Notes under the pieces: generated by a model
Database searches by the model: none
What the model was told of the DNA's origin: nothing
What the model saw: only the letters and a program-made list of their open reading frames with translations
Part shown: positions 21,177 through 31,300 of the stretch, piece by piece
Layout: each line of letters begins with the position of its first letter
Numbering within the stretch: the first letter of the stretch is position 1
Assembly (NCBI GenBank): GCA_963921195.1
Contig: OY992536.1
Coordinates: 238,488,023 to 238,552,022 of the forward strand
Reading direction: 5' to 3'
Source of the DNA: Pegoplata infirma
Taxonomy: Eukaryota; Arthropoda; Insecta; Diptera; Anthomyiidae
Length of the DNA stretch: 64,000 nucleotides
Position numbers and translations under genes: made by a program

Positions 21177-23052
21177 ACAAGTGAGAGTGTTAAATTCGGC
21201 TGTGCCGAATCTTTTATACCCTCCAAAATGTAAAAAATTAAAAAAAAAAATTGTCAGGGGCGTTTGTTGTCAGTGGGGGACGTTAAGAGCACCTTCCCAT
21301 CCCGATAAATATACCAAATGTTTCATTTATTTAAGAAAAATACATGTAAAAAAAAGTGTATATTTTCAGAGGTTGGTTTAGTTCTTCAAGGGAAAACTTT
21401 TTCCCCTTGGGCAGATTTTGCCCATTTACGAACTTAACCTGCCTAGGACCATAAGACATATTCATGGCAAATTGCAGGAGGCTAGCTCTTTTATTTTGGA
21501 CTGCATCGTGCCATCTACAGATATACGGACGAACGGACATTCACAGAATGTCTTAGAATCGATCATGGATCAATAATATATGGAGCATTCCATGCCAAAT
21601 CGGACACTTTGAAAATTTTTTTTTTTAGATTTTTCCTATTTGTTTACAGTTTTTAGTACCCTTCGAAAACTCCTTCGTGGTAAATTTTCAGATATTTTTG
21701 ATGACCCGGTCAAAAGATATCGACTTTTTAAAAATTGGTAGTTTGTTCCTTTACTCAAACTTCTTTTACTCATAACTTCTTCAAGAATGGTCCAAATTTA
21801 AATTTTCTTTTCTCAAAATTTTTGTTTTTTTACGTAATCCAAAAAAATCCCAAAAAATTCTTAAAAGCGCTCTAGTATGCGATTTTTAGGTTTTGAGATT
21901 TAAATCTCATTTTTGAAAATGTTTGTACTCTTCGATTTTTTTCAAATTTTTTTGTGTAAAACTTCTATCGATTCTACAAATTTTCTGCCCAGGAGGATAG
22001 TGGGATAACGACTATTACTATTTTTAAAATTTTTTTTTAAAAATTTTATTGTAATTTTTCAATCTTAAAATCATTTCTACTGCTCCAATGGTGCGTCATA
22101 GAGGGGTCATATATAAGATGGACCCCCATTAATTTTTACGTCTTAACATTTCCTTGGAACAAGCTAATACCCTATCTCCAATTTCTGAGGGGGCTCCCAA
22201 TTTGCTCCAACTGCTCTAACTGTCCTAATAGTGCCCTTAGACCCACAAAATGTATGACCTACCCACAATATTTTTTTAGTCCAAACATTTTTTCCGAACA
22301 CACCTACCCTCTATCTCTAAGTTTTAAGGCGGTCCCCATACAATTTTTTTTATTTTTTGTAAATTTGTTTTATTTAATCAGATTCTACCGGTCCAATGGT
22401 GCGTCCGAGAGGGGTCATTTGTGAGACCGACCCCCATTTATTTTTACCCTAGAATATTTTTGTAAACCATACCTACGCCCTATCTCCACTCCATAAGTAG
22501 GCTTCCATTCAAAATCTCATTTTTATAAAATTTGCTCCAACTGTTATTTGTAAGGTAGCCTACTTAGGGAGTGGAGATAGGGCTGTGGTATGTTTTAAAA
22601 AAATGTTGTAGGGTAAAAATAAATAGGGGTCTCACTTGTGACCCCTCTCGGACGCACCATTGGACCGGTAGAAGCTAATTTAATAAAACAAATTTACAAA
22701 AAATAAAAAAAATTGTATGGGGACCGCCTTAACAGTTAAAGATAGAGGGTAGATGTGTTCAGAGAAAATGTTTGGAATTAAAAAAATATTGTGGGTTTTA
22801 CTTTGTCGAGGGAAACTTTTTCCCCCCTGGTCAGATTTTGCCCATCTCCAAACTTAATCAGCCTGTGAACATAAGACATATATGTGCCAAATTTCAGGAG
22901 CCTAGCACTTTTATTTTGGACTGTATCGTGTCTTCCACAGACGGACGGACGGACAGACGATCAATAATATATATACTTTATTGGGTCCTAGACCGATATT
23001 TCGATGCGTTACTCACGGAATGACTCCATACTGTAGTTGGAGGGTATAAAAA
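21177..23052. mobile_element. mini-me-type element with a nested fold-back
   Basis: The 5' end (AAATTCGGCTGTGCCGAATC, then TTTTATACCCTCCA) is at 21193-21228. CTTCAAGGGAAAACTTTTTC and the GGACGAACGGACATTC core follow. A fold-back starts at 21579. From 22797 the mini-me continues with GGGAAACTTTTTCCCCCC, a GACGGACGGACGGACAG run (22940) and the tail GTTGGAGGGTATAAAAA (23034-23050). Confidence 0.7.
21579..22797. mobile_element. GGGGCATTCC fold-back family, full left arm and partial right arm
   Basis: Starts TATGGAGCATTCCATGCC within the TA block of a mini-me. The left arm is complete to the centre (about 22520-22560, CTCCAACTGTTATTTGTAAG), then the right arm is followed only as far as AAATATTGTGGGT. 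It shares CCTTCGAAAACTCCTTCGTG and GTGCGTCCGAGAGGGGTCAT with the other copies. Confidence 0.75.
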
Positions 23053-23827
23053 CCCAGTCGGCAAAAAAAATCACACCTGACTTACCCGCTGTCTACACCT
23101 GGGAGAAACACTGAGATATTTGTATTAAGAAACGTCAAAATCAATCGCAAAGAAATTATTCTCAGGTGTGGACTAAATATTAGTCTCAGTATTTGATCTC
23201 ATCAGATAGTTGTTATGAGAAATCTCATGACAACAATCTCATGAGATCAAGTGTCAAATTCACTTATATTTATATGTTTACAATTGTTTTTTTGGGATAA
23301 ATGGCGTCGAAAAAAGGAAAAATAAAATAAAACAATTAAAAATAAGTGTATAAACAAATGTATGTGCTTAAATAATAGATTGTACATATATTTATGATAA
23401 AAAACATACATAGTTATTCCACGGCTTATTACAAATTATGAAATTTCATAAGAATAATTGCAGCTCGTTTTCCACACCACTTGATATTGAGATAAATATT
23501 GAAATTTCCCAACTGTTTCTCTGCCGACGTTATCTCTGCTTTTATGAAAAAATTCTCCCACGTGTAGATGGTGCGTTACTGCTGACTCGCCCTTTATAAA
23601 ATTGCTGACATCTCCATACAATTTTTCAAAATGTCATCAATGACATGTCAGCAGTTGGTCAGGGGTTGTTTAAACGAATTATTAGTGGCCACCGATACTG
23701 GTGGACACTGCTGACCAACTGCTGACATGTCATTGATGACATTTTGAAAAATTGTATGAAGATGTCAGCGATTTCATAAAGGGAGAGTCAGCAGTATGTC
23801 AGGTGTGATTTTATTTTGCCAACTGGG
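23053..23827. mobile_element. CCCAGTYGGCAAAA-ended MITE, 775 bp
   Basis: CCCAGTCGGCAAAA and TTTTGCCAACTGGG are inverted, extended by ATCACACCTGAC and GTCAGGTGTGAT. A second internal inverted pair (TTTTTCAAAATGTCATCAAT; GACATGTCAGCAGTTGGTCA) spans about 23620-23755. The right part of another copy is at 33790-34055. It is inserted exactly at the A-tail of the preceding mini-me; no clear target duplication. Confidence 0.75.
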
Positions 23828-24289
23828 AAAGTATGAAAAACTTTAACATACACTTTTTTAGCATAAAATGAATTTCCGGTTTTGAGTGCTTGGTCCACAA
23901 AAAATTAAAATGCCTATATTTCGAAAAGGCGATTCGATACAACTTGATGATAGATTCGTGTTTAGGAAGCCAAAATACTTTAGAAAATGTATTCAACATG
24001 TCTGTGCAAAAACCGTGTGTACTGAGGGGAAAAAGCATATTTAAATCAAACATTTTCGTTTTTATTTTAAAAATGCTACATTATTTTCTAAAAATAAAGA
24101 CTTTTTCGTGTATTTAGGGAAAATTTCTTTGCTGGTAAGAAGTTCTTCTGTGTATTAGGAAATTCTATTTAAGGAACTAAATTGTTTTTCTTAAAATTTA
24201 CTAAATTGTGGGAAAATGTATAAATCACTTTTAAGAAAATTGTGTCCCAAAATTTATTTAGGTTTTTTTTTTGAGTGTGCACCGTGCCC

Positions 24290-24573
24290 TACATCACGGA
24301 GGACTAATTTGTTTAAATAAATAATTCACGCATTAATTTGTACATATTTTGTATTTATTTATAATTACCATTTGATTAATTAATTAAAATTTAATAATAA
24401 TATTTATTTGTTGTTTATTTATGTATGGTAGTGTAGAAATTAATAATTTAACATCAACATATTAATATAAATGTATATAAAGAGTGGGTATTTATTAAAA
24501 TGTTTATTAAAAAAATCATATCATATTTAAACAATATATCGTAGAATAAAGTTAAATTTACAACAGAGTCACA
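24290..24573 (+). promoter_or_regulatory. Proximal promoter and leader of receptor cassette B
   Basis: TATATAAAG at 24474-24482 lies 91 bases before the ATG and aligns with the TATA box of cassette A. The leader matches through ATTTATTAAAATGTTTA, ATCATATCATATTTAAACA, ATATATCG and AAAGTTAAA. Upstream of the TATA box the two cassettes no longer align. Confidence 0.55.
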
Positions 24574-24941
24574 ATGACAATACTCTATACGCCTCCTTGT
24601 GAAAGTGATAAAAATTTTGCTTTTCCACAAATTTTTCATATATTTTTAAAAGTCAATGGTTGCTGGCCAACCGATGGCGATACCGATGATTTTTGGTTTC
24701 AATGTAAACGAGTTTTGTACACAATTTGGGGCTGGATATTTTTTGGAAATTTAATATTTTCGGTATACTGTGAATTGTCATATTTTTTTCATAATATGAC
24801 AGATGTGGCTAAAGCTGTCGAAAGTTTAAGTACTTCGATGATTGGTGTTATGGTCATTTTACGTACTTTACATATACGTTTTTCTTTGCGGAAATTCAAA
24901 AAACTATTTAGTTTATTTGCTGATAAAATATGGATTAATGG
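24574..24941 (+). CDS. Or13a-like: Odorant receptor, cassette B exon 1
   Basis: Same length (368 bases) and same donor position as cassette A exon 1. The protein starts MTILYTPPCESDKNFAF and is roughly 70 percent identical to A by eye. The N-terminal 40 residues and the end (HIRFSL, FADKIWIN) are nearly invariant. The first membrane helix (around IFFGNLIFSVYCELSYFF) differs most, as expected if the cassettes have diverged in ligand range. The exon itself is intact; the cassette is broken in exon 2. Confidence 0.88.
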
Positions 24942-25441
24942 GTATGTTGACATTTAAAATAAAGCGAATACAAAATTGAATATACATATGAAAATTATTT
25001 TTAATAAAATCACTCAAAAGAAAAACTCGGTCGAAAAATCTGAAAGACAATTTAAAGTTTGAATTTGAAAATTTTAAGCAGATTTTGTTTGCTAAAATGG
25101 ACCTTTTTACTAAATTCTGTTTCATTAAGTTTTAAAAAATAACAGAATAATTTCTCTAATTTTACTGATTCTGTTTGTTGAATTAAAAAATAACCTAACA
25201 TCAGAACATTGTCTGAATTTTTTAAATTAAACCTAAAAATCGACAAATGCCGTTTTTATTTTATATTTTAAATGAAAGTTCATTAAGTTCTATACAAAAT
25301 ATCAAATTTTCGGAGAGTATTTTTTTTGTTTAATTTCAAAGTATCGTAAAATATGGGAAAAAACGGATGGTATAAACCAGATGTAACCTACAAGAAAGAC
25401 CACCACAATTTTTTTTTGAATATGTATATTGAAATTGTATA

Positions 25442-27401
25442 TATGGGGCATTCCATGTAAAATCGGACGCTTTGAAATTTTTTTTTTTTTGATTTTCCAA
25501 ATTTGTTTACAGTTTTTAGTACCCTTCGAAAACTCCTTCGTGGTAAATTTTCAGATTTTTTTGATGACCCGTTCAAAAGATATCGAATTTTTAAAAATTG
25601 GTAGTTTGTTTCTTTACTCAAACTTCTTTTACTCATAACTTCTTCAATAATGGTCCAAATTTCAAATTGTTTTTTTCAAAATTTTTTGTTTTTTTACGTA
25701 CTTAAAAAAAAAATCACAATTCTCTTCACATGTGTGGACGCTAATGGGTCCTAACTTTGGATCCAAAAAAGTTTGCATTCCCGAAAATTTTCAAATGCTC
25801 ATATCTTGGTAAATATTTCCGACACGATGAAAAGTCCAAAAGCATTTTTGTAGCTCTCAATACGTAGAACAAGACCACAAAAAAAGCTCTCCGAGTAATA
25901 TTTTTGAAGTTATCGAGTTTTTTCTCAAAACCCCAGTGGTCCCCTAAAATCACGTATCTCAAAAACTAAGCAAGATAGAGCGAAACGGACAAAAATTTTG
26001 GATCAAAAACTATGACGATTTTTAACGAACCCAACTAGGTCTAGGCCCATCGGGGTCTGGACCTATCGGGTCCGAACCCAATGTGGTCCTCAAAGTATGA
26101 ACTAAGTCGAAATAAAAAAAAATTCAGTTAACTAATTTTTAGCAAAACATTGTGGGTTCAAAATCAGCAAATTTTCTTGTAGGTTTACAAGTTTTTTTTG
26201 CTAACATTACAGTTTTTTTTTTTTTTTTGAGTGTACCTTCTATCTCTAATTGTTAAGGCGTTCCCCATACAATTTTTTTTATTTTTAGTAAATTTGATTT
26301 ATTTAATTAGCTTCTACCGGTCCAATGGTGCGTCCGAGAGGGGTCATTAGTGAGACCGACCCCCATTTATTTTTACCCTACAAAATTTTTTCAAAACATA
26401 CCTACGCCCTATCTCCACTCTCTAAGTAGGCTCCCATACAAATAACAGTTGGAGCAAATTTTATAAAAATGTAATTTTGAATGGAAGCCCACTTAGGGAG
26501 TGGAGATAGGGCGTAGGTATGTTTTGAAAAAATTTTGTAGGGTAAAAATAAATGGGGGTCGGTCTCACTAATGACCCCTCTCGGACGTACCATTGGACCG
26601 GTAGAAGCTGACTAAATAAAACAAATTTACAAAAAATAAAAAAAATTGTATGGGGACCGCCTTAACAATTAGAGATAGAGGGTAGGTGTGTTCAGAGAAA
26701 ATGTTTGGACTAAAAAAAATATTGTGGGTCGGTTATACATTTTGTTGCTCTAAGGGCACTATTAGAGCAGTTAGAGCGGTTGGAGCAAATTTTAAAAAAT
26801 GCCTCCTTAGAAATTGGAGATGGGGTATTAGTTTGTTCCAAAGAAATGTTAAGACGTACAAATTAATGGGGGTCGGTCCTATAAATGACCCATCTATGAC
26901 GCAGCATTGGAGCAGTAGAAATGATTTTAAGATTGGAAAATTACAATAAAATTTGTTCAAAAATTTTAAAAAATAGTAATAATCGTTATACCACGATCCT
27001 CCTGGGCAAAAAATTTGTAGAATCGATATAAGTTTTACGCCAAAAAATTTCAAAAAAATCGAAGAGTACAAACATTTTCAAAAATGAGATTTAAATTTTA
27101 AAACTTAAAAATCGCATACTAAAGCGCTTTTAAGATTTTTTTAAAGAAGATTTTTAAAAAAAAAAATTTGAATTTGGACCATTATTGAAGAATTTATGAG
27201 TAAAAGAAGTTTGAGTAAAGGAACAAACTACCAATTTTTAAAAACTCGGTATCTTTTGAACGGGTCATTAAAAAAATCTGAAAATTTACCACGAATGAGT
27301 TTTCGAAGGGTACTAAAAACTGTAAACAAATTGGAACAATTGGAAAATCTAAAAAAAAAAAAAAAATTAAAAGTGTCCGATTTGACATGGAATGCCCCAT
27401 A
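25442..27401. mobile_element. GGGGCATTCC fold-back, left arm partly replaced
   Basis: Both tips are present: TATGGGGCATTCCATGTA at 25442 and CATGGAATGCCCCATA ending 27401. The left arm runs normally to about 25700, then about 540 bp of unrelated sequence replaces some 400 bp of arm. From about 26241 (TACCTTCTATCTCTAATTG) the fold-back resumes to its centre at about 26450 and then through a complete right arm. Confidence 0.75.
25705..26240. repeat. Foreign patch within the fold-back
   Basis: Words AGCATTTTTGTAG, ACTAAGCAAGATAGAGCGA and AAAATTTTGGATCAAAA occur in the same order at 49060-49335. A diverged reverse-strand relative lies near 18200-18245. It is therefore a dispersed repeat, non-coding, ending in a T-run just before the fold-back resumes. 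Confidence 0.55.
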
Positions 27402-27689
27402 CACTGAAAGAATTTTGTTCATTACGGCTATGAAAACGTACATTGATTCTATGAAAAAAATCATTAGAAGTGAGCCAATGATGCCCTTCATAGAATCTAT
27501 GAAACAAATTCATAGAAACCAGAAACCTATGAAAAAGTTCACAGGCTATGGAAAAAAAAATATTATTCAATTCTATTTTTATTTATTTTATTATTTCAAT
27601 TTTATTTTTTTTTTTATTTTATTTTTATTTATTTTTGTTATTTTATTTATTTACAATTTTCTATTTTTAAAAATTTATATTTTTTTTAA

Positions 27690-27765
27690 CTTATCCCCAC
27701 CGAGATTCGAACATAGAACCTCTTGTTCGTGAAGCTTAGTCTCTAGCTACTTAGCTAAATTATAT
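27690..27765 (-). repeat. Decayed tRNA-like module, left arm
   Basis: On the minus strand TTAGCTAAGTAGCTAGAGAC resembles an A box (internal pol III promoter) and GTTCTATGTTCGAATCTC resembles a B box. These align with TAGCTAAGGCGTCGAC and GGGTTCGAGCCCC of the right arm. The T-stem no longer pairs well, so this is not a working tRNA. Confidence 0.45.
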
Positions 27766-27956
27766 AAACAAGTAACAACACTTAAAATCAAATTTGAATA
27801 ATATTCTCCTAACATATTGAGTTTGTGTCTTTGCTCTGTCACAATGCTCTGCCAAAAGCTGTGTGTGTGTTTGTAGAAAACAAATATTTTGTGTATTTAC
27901 AAAAATGAAGCGTTATAAAACCAAGCGTTAGTTGGCGAGATTTTTCTTCTTTGGTG

Positions 27957-28028
27957 GCGCTGATAGCTAAGGCGTCGACAATTACCACTTCAGCCGGTAG
28001 GTCTTGGGTTCGAGCCCCGGTCAGGGCA
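27957..28028 (+). repeat. tRNA-like 72-mer, right arm (UCA-like anticodon)
   Basis: The acceptor strands GCGCTGA (27957-27963) and TCAGGGC (28021-28027) pair at 6 of 7 positions. The T-arm TTGGG-TTCGAGC-CCCGG (28004-28020) pairs fully with two G-T wobbles. TACC/GGTA (27983-27986, 27996-27999) give a four-pair anticodon stem around loop CTTCAGC, which would present UCA. The D-arm does not pair. Total length and B box are right for a tRNA, but the missing D-stem and its place inside a transposon argue for a tRNA-derived SINE head. Confidence 0.5.
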
Positions 28029-28532
28029 GCAATGAAAATTTTTTTTTAATGTTTTTTTTATTTTTTTTTTTATTTTTTTAATAAATTTATTCAACTGTTT
28101 TAATTATTGTAACATTATTTTAATTATTTAAAAAATTAAATGGCATATTGATGGCATTTTCTTCTATGAATGACATTCATTAATTCTATGAATTTTTTCT
28201 ATGAATTTAATAAAATCTATGAATAAAATTTTATGAAATATTTCAGAATACTAATGAATATTCATTCAGCAAATAAATTGTTTCATAGATTCTATGAATT
28301 TGGTTTTATGAAATTTGTTCATAGATATAATGAACAATAATTCTTTCAGTGTATACAAATATCAAAACCGTCGTTCGAGCACTTTTTGCAAAAATCGCGA
28401 ATCAGATTTTTCTCGGACAGAAGTTTTATTTTGAGTGAATTATCATTCCAATGAAACTATCAAAATCTATTTGATTAGCCTTAATTTCGTTTAAAATTAA
28501 CTTTAGATTAAAAAAAATCCATTCACTTCTAG

Positions 28533-29168
28533 AAAACAACATCCTCACATTATTAAAAGATGCCATCAAAATATGAAACCGATTTTTTGCATTTCTCTTA
28601 TGCTATGGATAGTTTTAATATTATACAGTCTAATGCAGTGATGCCCAAAAAGAGAAACGATATTTTTTTTTTTTGTTTTTTACGCTCTCTGCTGTTAGTT
28701 TTGTTGTTGTTCGGATTGTGTACGTGTGTTTTTGTCGATCTTTAACAAGTGTTTGGGCACCATTGGTCTAATGCCGATAGTAGTTTTCTTCAGCAGTCAC
28801 CAAACTATGGATTCCACAGATAAGGGATTTCCATATCGTATGATATTTCCATATGATGCTCAAAAGGGTTGGCGTTATTTTGTCACTTATGTGGGTGCTT
28901 TCTTTGCTGGTTACATGACAGTTTCGCAATTCTATAGTCTAGATGCGTTAATGACCATGTTTCTCTGTTACTTATGTGGACAGTTTGAAATATTACATGG
29001 CAGTATTGCACGTCTAGTGCCCGAATGTCATGCTGAGTGGCTGAGGCGATATGGAGGTGGTAGTGGCATTAATGGTGGCACACCAGATACTTTTAACATC
29101 AGATTATTACAAGATATGTATACTAAACGTTTGCATGAATTATGTGCTTTCCACAGTGATTTAATTAG
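28533..29168 (+). pseudogene. Or13a-like: Odorant receptor cassette B exon 2, broken by a MITE
   Basis: Without the insert this is a 498-base exon parallel to cassette A exon 2. It contains HPHIIKRCHQNMKPIF, then LMPIVVFFSSHQT, FPYRMIFPYDAQKGW, YSLDALMTMFLCYLCGQF and the end HSDLI plus AG before GTAAAT. The acidic/Gly loop is six codons shorter than in A. A 130-bp transposon plus its 8-bp duplication (138 bases) lies within the third membrane helix. 138 is divisible by three, so the downstream frame is kept, but the insert brings in-frame TGA at 28639 and TAG at 28696. No GT-AG pair inside the insert would restore the original frame by the simple combinations checked. This allele of B should not make a receptor. 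Confidence 0.85.
28636..28765. mobile_element. hAT-type MITE inside the receptor exon, 130 bp
   Basis: CAGTGATGCCCAAA at the left and TTTGGGCACCATTG at the right are inverted with one mismatch. Perfect 8-base duplications GTCTAATG flank it (28628-28635 and 28766-28773), the hAT signature. The interior is a T-run and GTTGTTGTT-like sequence without coding sense. The unmutated duplication suggests a recent insertion. Confidence 0.85.
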
Positions 29169-29314
29169 GTAAATAGAATCATTTTTTTTGATAGTAAAGC
29201 TGTTATAAACAACTTAAAATTCCTTTCAAATTCTTTGATCCTACGTTGTGTTTTGTGTCATTTGATTTGCACTCAAGTGTTTTAAATTCTGTCGTTTTCT
29301 TGCTTTTATTACAG

Positions 29315-29414
29315 TTTCTCCATACAATTGAATGAAGTGATTTCATTCCCTTTATGGGTTAATATAATAAATTCAACATTTTTAATATGTTTTTGTGGAT
29401 TTCAATTTGTTGTT
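29315..29414 (+). CDS. Or13a-like: Odorant receptor, cassette B exon 3
   Basis: The first base completes a Ser codon; then FSIQLNEVISFP and helix five LWVNIINSTFLICFCGFQFVV, before GTAAGT. It is 100 bases long, like its counterpart in A, and ends in phase 0. The acceptor is GCTTTTATTACAG. The exon is intact although exon 2 is not. Confidence 0.85.
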
Positions 29415-29559
29415 GTAAGTATCAGTGTTAGTACCGTTTGAACCATTAGGGCACACTGGGTACGTGCCAAGTGCCCCCGAACTAAGGGAGCCCCGAAATG
29501 CCTATAAATTCGCTTAAACGAAAATGGAACAATTTTTTTAATTCGGTTTTAAAGAAAAT

Positions 29560-30065
29560 TTTACATTTTCTAACAGAAAAATTTTCAAAATGTAACAGAT
29601 TTTTAATATACATCTGAAACTTTTTCTATAGGAGAAATTTTTCTTACATAAAAAGTTTCAGATAGTGAAATATTTTTCGTACAGAAAAAGTTTCTGAAGT
29701 CTAAAGTTCAAAGAAGTTTTGCACAAAATAAAAAGTCTCAGATTTTGAGACAATTATCGCATGCAAAGTCACAGATTCTGAGACATTTATCGTGTAGAAA
29801 AGTTTCAGATTTTGAGACATTTTTCGTATAGAAAAAGTTTTAGATTCTGAGACATTTTTCATATAGAAAAAGTTTCAGATTGGGAGACATTTTTGTATGG
29901 AAAAATTCTAAGACTTTTTCGCATAGAAAAAGTCTTAGATTCTAAAACAAGTTTCGTATAAAAAAAGTCTCAGATGCTGAGACATTTTGCGTATAGAAAA
30001 AGTCTCAGATTCTCAAATACTGAAAAAAAAAACTCAAATACTAAAACATTTTTCGTACAAAACAA
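29560..30065. repeat. Minisatellite, unit about 37 bp
   Basis: About a dozen degenerate units of the form AGTTTCAGATTCTGAGACAT followed by TTTTCGTATAGAAAA. It is the reverse-strand relative of the array at 49500-50790 inside a hAT element. Confidence 0.7.
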
Positions 30066-30084
30066 GTACGTAAAGTACGTAGTA

Positions 30085-30862
30085 AAAACCCTACACCAGA
30101 GTTTCACGGAAAATGGTTCGCAAGTTCATACATGGACCCATTAGATCTATATTTTTTCAAATCTTGAATAAATGTAAAAAAGACAGGCAAATCAAATTTG
30201 AGTGAAATTGGCTTCGATTTGTTGCTAATAAACCGCTTTAACTAAATATCGGACGAAGTTTTCACATGGGGTCTAGGTCCAAAAATGGTCCGATGACAAT
30301 CGGATTCGATAAGGTTATTAAAGTACGCGTTTAACATACACAAACAAAATTTTAATAAAATATTTTAGATTTTTGTGAAATTCGAGAGGTTTATGTGAAA
30401 ATCGGGAAGGTGGTTTGTATGGGGGCTATAAGAACTGGTCCGATTCTTTTAAAATTTGAAGATAATACTGCCAAATTTCGAAAAGATACCTATTATAATA
30501 CGGTTATTAGAGTCATTTGAGCCAAAACTAAAGAGGACCTTTGTATAGGGGCTAGGTCTAAATATGTACCAATTTTCTCCAATTTCAATAGGCTTCGTCC
30601 TAGGGCCAAGATAAGCTTAAGTTTTAAATTTCAAGTCAATTGATTAAAAATTATATCGTGTTTACACCGTTTACATGGACATACAGACAGACGGACGAAC
30701 GGACAGACGGACGGACGGACATCGCTAAATCTACTCAAAAAGTGATTCTGAGTCGATCGGTATACTTAAAGGTGGGTCTTGGTCCAATATTTTGGGTAGT
30801 TACAAACATCAGCACAAACTCAATATACCCTGCACCGCAGTGTGGTGTAGGGTATAAAGATA
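30085..30862. mobile_element. mini-me-related element, second subtype
   Basis: Internal words ATGGTCCGATGACAATCGG, AAGTTTTCACATGGGG and GGGGCTATAAGAACTGGTCC repeat loosely. Then come ACAGACAGACGGACGAACGG, a GACR run to 30720 and the tail AATATACCCTGCACCGCAGT, GTGTAGGGTATAAA. It differs in sequence from the commoner subtype in this window but has the same architecture. Part of another copy is at about 33470-33790. Confidence 0.55.
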
Positions 30863-30876
30863 GACAGGCACTCGTT

Positions 30877-31300
30877 TTTATACCCACCAACCACAGTATG
30901 GGGGTATACTCACTTCGTTTGTATGCATCGAAATATCGGTCGGGGACCCCATAAAGTATATATATTATTGATCCATGATCGATTCTAAGACATTCTATGA
31001 ATGTCCGTCCGTTTGTCTGTTGATAACACAATTCAGTCCAAAATAAAACAGTTAGAACCCGGAAGTTTGGCACAAATATGTCCCATGGTTATAAGAAGGT
31101 TAAGTTCGTAAATGAGCAAAATCTGACAAGGGGAAAAAAGTTCTCCCTTAAAGAACTAAATCAACCTCTGAAAAATAAATTTTTTTACATGTTTTTTTTT
31201 GGTATTTTTGTTAAATAAATGAAATATTTTTGAGGAAGAAAAGTTAAAAGTTCTGCATTTGGACCCAGGGAATTAAAAAATGTCGGTATTTTCTGTCCCA
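30877..31300. mobile_element. mini-me-type element
   Basis: TTTTTATACCCACCAACCAC, GACCCCATAAAGTATATATA, GTCCGTCCGTTTGTCTG and TAAAGAACTAAATCAACCTC occur in the usual order. It directly abuts the tail of the preceding element, tail against head. Confidence 0.65.

Larger units (their letters stand above)
20054..24289. other. Repeat-filled interval between receptor cassettes
   Basis: Read for anything like the helix-six word GQLYVIC or the C-terminal word ILSLESF; none was found in any frame. Contents are a 155-bp tandem repeat, a mini-me with a nested fold-back and a CCCAG-ended MITE (separate entries). At 20800-21180 and 23828-24289 there is AT-rich DNA without recognisable features. If the cassettes share a 3' end, this is intron rather than intergenic DNA. 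Confidence 0.65.
27402..28352. mobile_element. TA-flanked inverted element with two tRNA-like arms, 951 bp
   Basis: CACTGAAAGAATTTTGTTCA at the left and the inverse of CACTGAAAGAATTATTGTTC at the right are flanked by TA (27400-27401 and 28353-28354), as in Tc1/mariner elements. Next come inverted blocks of TTCATAGAATCTATGAA-type words. Each arm then carries a tRNA-like module pointing outwards: a decayed one on the minus strand near 27690-27765 and a better one on the plus strand at 27957-28028, each followed by T-runs. No transposase frame. Confidence 0.65.
24942..28532 (+). other. Intron 1 of cassette B (3.6 kb)
   Basis: GTATGT donor and a CACTTCTAG acceptor. 24942-25440 is AT-rich without features. 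It then holds a fold-back with a foreign patch and a TA-flanked inverted element with tRNA-like arms. 28355-28532 holds nothing recognised. Confidence 0.75.

Noticed and set aside
27196..27732. 178-codon ORF
   Set aside because: It starts in a fold-back arm and continues through T-rich DNA of the next element; the related fold-back copies do not keep this frame.
27957..28028. Genuine tRNA gene with UCA anticodon (selenocysteine or suppressor)
   Set aside because: The D-stem does not pair, the acceptor has a mismatch, and the module is duplicated in inverted form within a transposon-like unit.
28726..29172. Alternative receptor start inside the MITE in cassette B
   Set aside because: The ATG at 28726 is within the transposon and would give a receptor lacking helices one to three; the exon is better described as an interrupted exon 2.
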